DNA of 53,384 nucleotides from NCBI GenBank assembly GCA_018882895.1, contig VERF01000011.1, positions 1 through 53,384 on the forward strand. Direction: 5' to 3'. Under the pieces are notes generated by a model. The model ran no database searches, was not told the origin of the DNA, and saw nothing but the letters and a program-made list of their open reading frames with translations. Below are positions 44,394-53,384 of this stretch, one piece after another; position 1 is the first letter of the stretch; every line of letters starts with the position of its first letter. The stretch comes from Candidatus Kapaibacterium sp. Its GTDB lineage: Bacteria; Bacteroidota; Ignavibacteria; Kapaibacteriales; Kapaibacteriaceae. A program made the translations under genes and the position numbers.

Positions 44394-45173
44394 ATGCAGG
44401 CAACACAGCAACTCCCGATCATTATCGCCGGTCCGTGTCTCGTCGAGTCACGTGATCTGATCATGCGCGTAGCCGAGCACTTGGCCGGTATTTGCTCCAC
44501 CATGCCCGTTGAGCTTGTTCTAAAGGGCAGCTATCGTAAGGCCAACCGCACCAGCGCCGGGTCGTTCAGCGGGATTGGTGACGAGCAGGCTTTGGGCTTC
44601 CTTCAGGAGGCCGGACGCGTGCACGGCCTCAGAACGCTAACGGACATTCACTCTGACGCCGAAGCCGCCATGGCGGCCGAGTTCGTTGATGTGCTGCAGA
44701 TACCTGCATTTCTGAGTCGGCAGACCTCACTCCTGCAGGCCGCCGCGGCCACGGGGCGAACGGTGAACATCAAAAAGGCGCAGTTCATGGCGCCCGATGA
44801 CATGGCCAAGGCCGCCGAAAAGGTCACCCAAGCGGGCAATCCCAACGTTTGGCTCACCGAGCGGGGGACGTCCTTCGGCTACCATGATCTGGTGGTCGAT
44901 TTCCGATCACTCGTCATCATGCGCCAGACCGGCCTGCCGGTGATCTTTGATGCCACACATAGTGTGCAGCAGCCATCTATTGGCGCGCAATCGGGTGGAC
45001 GCCGCGAGTTCATCCCCGCGCTTGCCCGAGCTGCGGCTGCGGTAGGGATCGACGGGATCTTTGTCGAAACGCATCCCGATCCTGCGAGCGCGCTCAGCGA
45101 TGCGGCCACGCAGCTGCCGCTGGAACAGATGGCCGAATTCCTCGCCATGGTGCTGGATCATTGGCATCGATGA
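44394..45173 (+). CDS. kdsA: 3-deoxy-8-phosphooctulonate synthase (KDO-8-P synthase)
   Basis: Condenses phosphoenolpyruvate with arabinose 5-phosphate to give KDO 8-phosphate, the committed step of lipopolysaccharide inner-core sugar synthesis. It has 259 residues. IIAGPCLVESRD near residue 10, LKGSYRKANRTS near 43-54, DVLQIPAFLSRQTSLL near 99-115, VNIKKAQFMAPDDM near 124-137, and VIFDATHSVQQP near 185 are the family blocks. It has LTERG for the CxxxGxxxG region, with NVWLTERGTSFGY in place of a metal-ligand Cys, which suggests the metal-independent class. It overlaps the LptC-like gene by four bases. Confidence 0.95.
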   Translation: MQATQQLPIIIAGPCLVESRDLIMRVAEHLAGICSTMPVELVLKGSYRKANRTSAGSFSGIGDEQALGFLQEAGRVHGLRTLTDIHSDAEAAMAAEFVDVLQIPAFLSRQTSLLQAAAATGRTVNIKKAQFMAPDDMAKAAEKVTQAGNPNVWLTERGTSFGYHDLVVDFRSLVIMRQTGLPVIFDATHSVQQPSIGAQSGGRREFIPALARAAAAVGIDGIFVETHPDPASALSDAATQLPLEQMAEFLAMVLDHWHR

Positions 45174-45706
45174 CCAGGGGGCTTGCATTTTCTTGCGTGT
45201 ACGTGCTGGTGCTGACTGCCTGCGGTGAGCGTCCGGCCGTGACAAAGGTTTCGGATGATCCGTTTCTCTCAGCCCCTTCCCAGATGGCAACCAACATCGT
45301 GGTGACGTTCTCGGACTCGAGCTTTGTGAAGGCTCGACTCTATGCAAGTGTCGGCCGGATTCTTGAGCAGGAGCAACAAACCACCATGAGCGGCCCCGTG
45401 ACGGTGGATTTTTTTGATCGTCAGAATTCCGACCCGGTGGCACGGATGACATCGGACTCGTGCCTGGTTGAAGACCGCACCAAGAACATGACGGCGATCG
45501 GAAACGTGGTCGTCACATCGCTGCGACGTGACATTGTGCTTCATACATCGAAGCTCTCATGGGTGCAGTCAACACAGCGCATCAGAAGCGATGAGGCCGT
45601 AACCATAGAGACACCGCAGGAACGTATCGACGGTGTGGGCTTTGAGTCAAACCAAGACCTTACGTCGTACCGATTGCTTCGCGTCCGAGGAGTACAACGC
45701 AAATGA
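45170..45706 (+). CDS. lptC: LptC-like lipopolysaccharide export lipoprotein
   Basis: A 178-residue lipoprotein with signal MTRGLAFSCVYVLV and lipobox LTAC. The rest is a beta-jellyroll-like repeat pattern of the LptC/OstA fold: VVTFSDSSFVKARLYASVGRI, SGPVTVDFFDRQNSDPVARMTSD, NMTAIGNVVVTS and TIETPQERIDGVGFES. Bacteroidota LptC proteins have the same order of blocks. It would receive lipopolysaccharide from the LptBFG transporter. The start overlaps the kdsA stop by four bases, and the stop overlaps tpiA by four. The KDO-synthase neighbour supports a role in envelope assembly. The family call is by pattern and less certain than its neighbours. Confidence 0.8.
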   Translation: MTRGLAFSCVYVLVLTACGERPAVTKVSDDPFLSAPSQMATNIVVTFSDSSFVKARLYASVGRILEQEQQTTMSGPVTVDFFDRQNSDPVARMTSDSCLVEDRTKNMTAIGNVVVTSLRRDIVLHTSKLSWVQSTQRIRSDEAVTIETPQERIDGVGFESNQDLTSYRLLRVRGVQRK

Positions 45707-46461
45707 GAACTCGATTTGTGGTCGGCAACTGGAAGATGAACCTTCTGCGCGGCGAGGCACTTGAGCTTATCGAAGCGCTCAAGAGTGTTGACGCCGTCTC
45801 GCACGAACACGTCAGTGTGGTCGTCTGTCCGCCTTTTACCGCGCTGTCGACGCTTACAGAGCATGGCCTGCAGGGTATCGAACTTGGTGCGCAAAACTGT
45901 CACGTCAGCCAGAAGGGGGCGTTCACAGGAGAGGTCAGCGCTGAGATGCTTCGAGACGTCGGGTGTTCGTACGTCATCGTCGGTCACAGTGAACGCCGGC
46001 GAGACCAGCATGAGACCGATGCCGAGATCGGACGTAAGGCACTGCACGCTCTGCAATTCGGTCTGCGTCCGATCATATGCGTCGGTGAACAGCTCGAGGA
46101 GCGCCAGAGCGGCATGACACATGAGGTCCTCCATCGGCAGATCAGCGAAATCATCGAGGCTGCAGGTGCTGACGTTGTATCCAAATCAGTGATCGCCTAC
46201 GAGCCCGTCTGGGCTATTGGTACGGGGCTTGCAGCCACTACAGAGCAGGCTCAGGACGCACACGCGGCCATCCGCGCTCATCTGGATCAGCACGCTGTCA
46301 CGCACAGAGTTCCGCTCCTTTATGGCGGGAGTGTTACTGCCGCCAATGCGGCTGGACTTTTTAGCTGTCCGGATGTTGACGGTGCTCTTGTGGGTGGTGC
46401 ATCTCTCAAAGCGATGGAGTTTGCGCAGATCGTCCACGCGGCGCGGGATAGTACCCGATGA
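45703..46461 (+). CDS. tpiA: Triosephosphate isomerase
   Basis: Interconverts dihydroxyacetone phosphate and glyceraldehyde 3-phosphate in glycolysis. It has 252 residues. The catalytic Lys is in VGNWKMNLLRG near residue 11, the electrophilic His in IVGHSERR near 96, and the catalytic Glu in AYEPVWAIGTGLAAT near 168, which runs into the mobile loop. The C-terminal phosphate-binding YGGSVTAANA near 212 and DGALVGGASL near 230 are intact. The ATG overlaps the LptC stop by four bases, and the pgsA start overlaps its own stop by four, so it lies inside a tight lipid/envelope operon. Confidence 0.97.
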   Translation: MRTRFVVGNWKMNLLRGEALELIEALKSVDAVSHEHVSVVVCPPFTALSTLTEHGLQGIELGAQNCHVSQKGAFTGEVSAEMLRDVGCSYVIVGHSERRRDQHETDAEIGRKALHALQFGLRPIICVGEQLEERQSGMTHEVLHRQISEIIEAAGADVVSKSVIAYEPVWAIGTGLAATTEQAQDAHAAIRAHLDQHAVTHRVPLLYGGSVTAANAAGLFSCPDVDGALVGGASLKAMEFAQIVHAARDSTR

Positions 46462-47051
46462 GATTCACGTACGCCAACATCGTTACGCTAAGTCGGTTCT
46501 TCATGGCGCCGATCTTCCTGATCTTCATGCTATCGGAGTCACCGGTCGGGACAGTTGTCGCCCTGATCATCTTCATCATTGCGGCACTATCGGATTGGCT
46601 CGACGGATTTCTTGCGCGTAAGTACGGCGAAGTGACTGATCATGGCGTGTTTCTTGACCCACTTGCCGACAAGGTCCTTACCACATCGGCTTTTGTGGCG
46701 CTGTACATGCTCGACATCATGGACATGTGGATGCTCGTGGTGATTGTTCTTCGCGATTTCGCGACCACCGCGATGCGCTCGATTGCCGATGATCGAGGCA
46801 TGACGATGAAGACCAGCAGGGTGGCAAAAGTGAAGACGTTCTTGCAGATGGTAGTGATCATCGTTGCAGTCCTTTGTGTTGCCATTCAACGGGCAGCGCC
46901 CGTAAGCTTAGAGCAATGGGGCTATGCATCATTCGTCCTGGTGTATGGAGGGATCTGGGCAGGGCTTCTACTGGTGACGCTTCTTTCGATCTACAGTCTG
47001 ATCCAATACATCATCGTCAACCGGAGACTTTTCAGTCGTGGCAGCACATAA
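46458..47051 (+). CDS. pgsA: CDP-diacylglycerol-glycerol-3-phosphate 3-phosphatidyltransferase
   Basis: An inner-membrane enzyme of 197 residues that makes phosphatidylglycerol phosphate from CDP-diacylglycerol and glycerol 3-phosphate. The CDP-alcohol phosphotransferase motif D-x2-DG-x2-AR-x8-G-x3-D-x3-D is present as DWLDGFLARKYG then HGVFLDPLADKV near residues 42-75. About five transmembrane helices are predicted. The substrate glycerol 3-phosphate can be made from the triose phosphates handled by the adjacent tpiA. The gene overlaps pgpA, the next enzyme of the pathway, by 14 bases. Confidence 0.95.
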   Translation: MRFTYANIVTLSRFFMAPIFLIFMLSESPVGTVVALIIFIIAALSDWLDGFLARKYGEVTDHGVFLDPLADKVLTTSAFVALYMLDIMDMWMLVVIVLRDFATTAMRSIADDRGMTMKTSRVAKVKTFLQMVVIIVAVLCVAIQRAAPVSLEQWGYASFVLVYGGIWAGLLLVTLLSIYSLIQYIIVNRRLFSRGST

Positions 47052-47565
47052 GATCCCTCGACCCAAGCTTACCACCCTGCCACAGTATGTGGCGACGATG
47101 TTTGGCATCGGCCTGCTGCCGATCATGCCTGGATCCTACTGCAGCGTGATCATCGCTCTGCCCGGGCTGTGGCTGAGCCTTTTCACCGCCGTGCCGGCTG
47201 CGGACATTGCCATCGGCTATGCCATCGCGGGGGTCTTTTTTACCATCATTGGTCAATGGAGCATTGGTCGCATTCAAGAAGGATGGGGACACGATCCGAG
47301 TGTCGTTGTCATTGACGAGGCCGTCGGAATGTGCATCACCATGCTGTTTCCGGCGGTGTACGGAGGCCTTGCCCTTTGGATGACGGCAGTGCTGCTCTTC
47401 CGTGTCTTCGACGTGATGAAGCCTTGGCCCATGAACGTCATCAACGATCGAACTGAAGCATGGGCCGTTATGGGTGATGATGCTGTGGCTGGGCTTGTGG
47501 CGGGAATATCCACGCAGATCGTGGCCTCCGCGCTCATGACGCTTGGTCTTGCTATCCTGCCGTGA
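47038..47565 (+). CDS. pgpA: Phosphatidylglycerophosphatase A
   Basis: Removes the phosphate from phosphatidylglycerol phosphate, completing phosphatidylglycerol. It has 175 residues and about four membrane segments. The family blocks are MFGIGLLPIMPG near residue 22, GHDPSVVVIDEAVGM near 82-96 with the metal-binding Asp and Glu, FRVFDVMKPWP near 122, and GDDAVAGLVAG near 148. The start is GTG 47038, inside the end of pgsA, which points to coupled translation of the two pathway steps. Confidence 0.95.
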   Translation: MAAHKIPRPKLTTLPQYVATMFGIGLLPIMPGSYCSVIIALPGLWLSLFTAVPAADIAIGYAIAGVFFTIIGQWSIGRIQEGWGHDPSVVVIDEAVGMCITMLFPAVYGGLALWMTAVLLFRVFDVMKPWPMNVINDRTEAWAVMGDDAVAGLVAGISTQIVASALMTLGLAILP

Positions 47566-47588
47566 TCTTTGCCGTAGTGACCTCCGGG

Positions 47589-47610
47589 AAGCCCCATTTC
47601 AAGGGGCTTT
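47589..47610 (+). terminator. Hairpin after pgpA
   Basis: A seven-pair stem (AAGCCCC with GGGGCTT) closes a seven-base loop 24 bases after the pgpA stop. Only two or three T residues follow, so it may be a weak terminator or a 3'-end processing hairpin. Confidence 0.45.
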
Positions 47611-47666
47611 CAGGCCTAATAGGGTGTAAAAAGCCCATGAAATAGGTCGTTGTGGACAAATCACCC

Positions 47667-47697
47667 TTGAAAACCCCTGTCAGCGCACGATAATTTG
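47667..47697 (+). promoter_or_regulatory. Promoter of the HU gene
   Basis: TTGAAA at 47667-47672, an 18-base spacer, and TAATTTG at 47691-47697, one base shorter than TAnnTTTG. The spacing matches the promoters of tRNA-Gly and rplS. A DnaA-box-like TGTGGACAA lies just upstream at 47651-47659. The leader is about 40 bases. Confidence 0.6.
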
Positions 47698-47743
47698 CTT
47701 CCACGCAAGTTCTTTTTCTCAATCGTACTACGTGGAGTTCTCC

Positions 47744-48106
47744 ATGAACAAGGCACAGCTTATCGAAGCTATCGCCAACGGTACTGGTCTTAGCAAGACG
47801 CAGGCCGACAGCGCACTCAATGCCTGCATCGGTGCCATCAAGTCCGAGATGGCCAAGGGTGGCAGTGTTTCTCTCATCGGCTTCGGTTCATTCAGCGTTG
47901 GCAAGCGCGGCGCACGTACCGGTCGCAATCCTGCCACAGGCGCAACGATCAAGATCGCTGCTCGTAAGGTAGCGAAGTTTACGGCCGGTGCAGACCTCAA
48001 GTCGGTCGTCAACGGCGAAAAGAAGGCCGGTGGCGCCAAGAAGGCAGCTCCGAAGAAGGCAGCTCCAGCAAAGGCAGCTCCAAAGAAGGCCGCAAAGAAG
48101 AAGTGA
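47744..48106 (+). CDS. HU-family DNA-binding protein with Lys/Ala-rich tail
   Basis: A 120-residue nucleoid protein. Residues 1-90 are a standard HU/IHF fold: MNKAQLIEAIANGTGLSK, the hinge VSLIGFGSFSVGKR near 46-58, and the DNA-binding arm GRNPATGATIKI near 64-75, ending in ARKVAKFTAGADLKSVVN. Residues 92-120 are an added histone H1-like tail rich in Lys, Ala and Pro (AAPKK and KAAP repeats), which some HU proteins carry and which should tighten DNA binding. GGAG six bases upstream fixes ATG 47744. The gene has its own promoter and a strong terminator. Confidence 0.95.
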   Translation: MNKAQLIEAIANGTGLSKTQADSALNACIGAIKSEMAKGGSVSLIGFGSFSVGKRGARTGRNPATGATIKIAARKVAKFTAGADLKSVVNGEKKAGGAKKAAPKKAAPAKAAPKKAAKKK

Positions 48107-48123
48107 TGACAGTCGGTAATGAA

Positions 48124-48149
48124 GCCCGCCAATCGGCGGGCTTTTTTTT
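48124..48149 (+). terminator. Strong terminator of the HU gene
   Basis: A perfect seven-pair stem (GCCCGCC with GGCGGGC) closes the loop AATC and is followed by eight T residues. The pyrB start follows after only a few bases. Confidence 0.92.
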
Positions 48150-48161
48150 GGCCTATTTTTG

Positions 48162-49070
48162 ATGCTGATGCAACAACGCCACTTGCTCTCAACGGACGAT
48201 CTGACGCTTGAGGAGATCGACAAGATCCTCGTGCGTGCATCGGAGCTTCTCACTCCATCCGGACTATCGGTGTTCAATGTCGACACACTGGTAGGGCGGC
48301 GATTCGTTTTGGCTTTCTTCGAACCATCAACGCGCACGCGCCTGTCGTTCGAATCAGCGATTCATCGTACGGGCGCCAGCTGCGTTCACTTCGCGGAAGC
48401 CGGTAGCAGCGTAGAGAAGGGCGAGTCGCTTGATGAGACCATTCGGACCATCGAGTCCATGGGATTCGATGGAATGATCATCCGCCACGCCGTAAACGGC
48501 ACGCATGCGCACATCGCGGCGCGTACGTCAATGTCGGTCATCAATGCAGGCGAAGGAACGATGTCGCATCCGACGCAGGCCCTGCTCGACGCGTCAACCA
48601 TCCGTGAGAAATTCGGTCGCATCGATGGTGTGAAGGTCGTCATCATCGGTGATCTTCTTCACTCGCGGGTTGCCCGCTCTACAACATCGATTCTGCGTCG
48701 TCTCGGAGCTGAGGTCGCATGGTGCGCTCCTGAGAGCCTGGCGCCGGTGGACCGCAGTGGTTACTCACTACGTTTCGATGATGCACGCAGTGCCATGGAA
48801 TGGGCCGATGTGGCCTATCTTCTTCGCATTCAGCGAGAGCGCATCGTATCGGACGTCGTGCCCGATGTCGCATTCTACCGAGAGCATTACGCCGTCGATG
48901 ATTCTTTGGCCGTACAGTATCCATCGGTGTTTGTCATGCACCCGGGGCCGGTGAACATCGGCGTCGAGCTTGATGCCTCCGTCCTGGATCTTCCCCAGTG
49001 TCTGGTCCATCGACAGGTCACGCATGGCGTGGCCGTTCGCATGGCTGTGCTCGAACAGCATTCCCGTTAA
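48162..49070 (+). CDS. pyrB: Aspartate carbamoyltransferase catalytic subunit
   Basis: Condenses carbamoyl phosphate with aspartate in pyrimidine synthesis. About 302 residues. The carbamoyl-phosphate motif [13 protein letters not shown] is near residues 47-60, [13 protein letters not shown] near 85-97, HAHIAART near 112, HPTQALLD near 132-139, and the second phosphate site [10 protein letters not shown] near 262-271. The usual Arg in HPGPxNRG is Ile here. ATG 48162 and ATG 48168 are both possible starts; neither has a clear Shine-Dalgarno sequence. The gene begins 12 bases after the HU terminator, so it may depend on read-through or an unseen promoter. carB follows after 46 bases. The regulatory subunit PyrI is not here. 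Confidence 0.93.
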   Translation: MLMQQRHLLSTDDLTLEEIDKILVRASELLTPSGLSVFNVDTLVGRRFVLAFFEPSTRTRLSFESAIHRTGASCVHFAEAGSSVEKGESLDETIRTIESMGFDGMIIRHAVNGTHAHIAARTSMSVINAGEGTMSHPTQALLDASTIREKFGRIDGVKVVIIGDLLHSRVARSTTSILRRLGAEVAWCAPESLAPVDRSGYSLRFDDARSAMEWADVAYLLRIQRERIVSDVVPDVAFYREHYAVDDSLAVQYPSVFVMHPGPVNIGVELDASVLDLPQCLVHRQVTHGVAVRMAVLEQHSR

Positions 49071-49116
49071 CATACCTCAGTCTTCCAAACGAACATTCGC
49101 TGACAAACACCATCAC

Positions 49117-52363
<3,247 letters not shown>

Positions 52364-52383
<20 letters not shown>

Positions 52384-53248
52384 CGTTCCGGCGGTCTGGA
52401 CGATCCGCGACATCGTCAACTGGGGCAAGGAGTTCTTCACCTCGAAGGGCATCGACGAGGCCCGTCTGACCATTGAATTGATGGTGTGTTCGGTATTATC
52501 GATCCGCCGCATTGAGCTGTACACGGATCATGATCGGCCCCTTACCAAGGAAGAGCTCGCCCGACTCCGAGAAATGGTCCAGCGGCGCGTCAAGCATGAG
52601 CCACTTCAGTACATCATCGGCACGGCTGACTTCTTTGGGCTGACCTTTGAGGTGAACCCCTCGGTGCTCATTCCGCGGCCGGAAACGGAGATATTGGTTG
52701 ACCGGGTTCTGCGCCATGTTGCTGCTTCTGATCGGCCCTTGAACTGTCTGGACGTGGGCACCGGCAGCGGGATCATCCCGGTGACCATAGCAAAGAACTC
52801 ACCGACTACGCAGTGGACCTGCATTGACCTTTCCGGGCCGGCCCTTACCTGCGCGCACGCCAACGCCGTGCGTCACGGAGTCGCTGATCGCTTGATGCTG
52901 GTTGAGGGGGACTTTCTCGATACCATTCCGGCAGGGGGCCCGTGGGATGTTGTTACAATGAATCCTCCCTACATTGATCAATCGGAAATCAACGAGCTTC
53001 AGCCGGAGGTCCGAGACTTTGAGCCCATCGAAGCGTTGACGGATAAGGCCGACGGGTTGACCTTTTACCGGAGATTTGCAGAGGTGTCGGCAGACATCCT
53101 CACTCCATCGGCGATGGCTTTTCTGGAGATTGGCTTTGGACAATCCGAAGCCGTGCGAACGATCCTGACCTCTGCCGGTCTTCATTGCGAGTTCATTGCA
53201 GACCTGGCCGGAGTGCCACGCGTTAGCCTCGTGCATCGTCAGGGATAG
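52364..53248 (+). CDS. prmC: Peptide chain release factor N5-glutamine methyltransferase
   Basis: Methylates the glutamine of the GGQ motif of release factors RF1 and RF2. It has 294 residues. The N-terminal helical domain (residues 10-80) has [32 protein letters not shown] near 73-91 and [12 protein letters not shown] near 102-113 follow, then the S-adenosylmethionine site [13 protein letters not shown] near 129 and the catalytic NPPY in [14 protein letters not shown] near 199. The ATG lies inside the end of carB. It is the last recognisable gene of the window; the stop is followed by 136 bases with no supported feature. Confidence 0.95.
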
Positions 53249-53384
53249 ACCAATCAGGGGGCGAACATGAGAACAATGAACTGGAGATTCGCGGTAGATT
53301 CGCACTTGGCTCAACAAAGACCAAGGCCAACCAACGTAATCCAACGAACAACAACTTTTCTCCCACTATCAGATAATCGTCAAA

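Noticed and set aside
47589-47610. Full rho-independent terminator after pgpA
   Set aside because: The stem is good but the T tract is too short, so it is listed only as a hairpin with modest confidence.
48970-49116. Longer carB frame that starts inside pyrB
   Set aside because: The 49 extra residues are unlike the CarB N-terminus and come from another frame of pyrB. The family start [11 protein letters not shown] is at 49117.
53267-53384. Open frame of 39 codons from an ATG running off the right edge
   Set aside because: The translation is low in hydrophobic residues and does not resemble any protein I know. The GGGGG ahead of it is part of the common AGGGGGC heptamer, so it does not count as a ribosome-binding site.

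Overview
The window is a gene-dense, moderately GC-rich bacterial chromosome segment made almost entirely of housekeeping genes. Several signs point to the Bacteroidota/Chlorobiota side of the tree. It encodes a type IX secretion sortase (PorU) and its partner PorV, plus a secreted protein with a T9SS-style tail. It has an alternative complex III (ActABCDEF) beside an A2-type haem-copper oxidase. Nine start regions carry the Bacteroidota-type -7 element TAnnTTTG. My best guess is a deep lineage such as Kapabacteria or Ignavibacteria; this is inference, because no rRNA is present.

Layout. 1-3644: a HAD phosphatase fused to a DUF3293-like domain (minus strand), bordered by 7-bp tandem repeats, then purD and a sugar-nucleotide epimerase. 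3811-19344: a 15.5-kb aerobic respiration block, with a cytochrome c lipoprotein, oxidase subunits II and I, haem A and haem O synthases, subunits III and IV, an SCO copper chaperone, a DUF420 protein and a small CPAC protein. The quinol:cytochrome c oxidoreductase actA-F follows from its own promoter and ends at a strong terminator. 19470-21503: lpdA and lipB, which serve 2-oxoacid dehydrogenases together with the fused E1 at 35486. 21504-22154: the only long gene-poor stretch, with a cluster of DnaA-box-like sites, tRNA-Gly(GCC) and its terminator. 22155-27209: porU and porV. 27234-39562: a mixture of a DedA protein, a P5C dehydrogenase with a secreted unknown, rplS, cinA-tsaD, glyA, a T9SS cargo, fused E1 and a UvrD-like helicase. 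39563-44347: a HAD-IIIA phosphatase, a membrane-tethered Nudix protein and ftsK (minus). 44394-47565: a tightly overlapping envelope and lipid run, kdsA-lptC-tpiA-pgsA-pgpA. 47744-53248: HU, pyrB, carB and prmC.

The genes cooperate in a few clear modules. Electrons pass from quinol through ACIII and cytochrome c to the oxidase. Lipoylated 2-oxoacid dehydrogenase components are supplied by E1, LpdA and LipB. KDO, lipopolysaccharide export and phosphatidylglycerol synthesis sit in one overlapping run. Protein export through T9SS ends with PorU and PorV.

No CRISPR array, insertion sequence, prophage or defence island was seen. The less ordinary signals are a strand-polar, over-frequent heptamer AGGGGGC, the DnaA-box cluster, the HAD-DUF3293 fusion, and the membrane-anchored Nudix protein.
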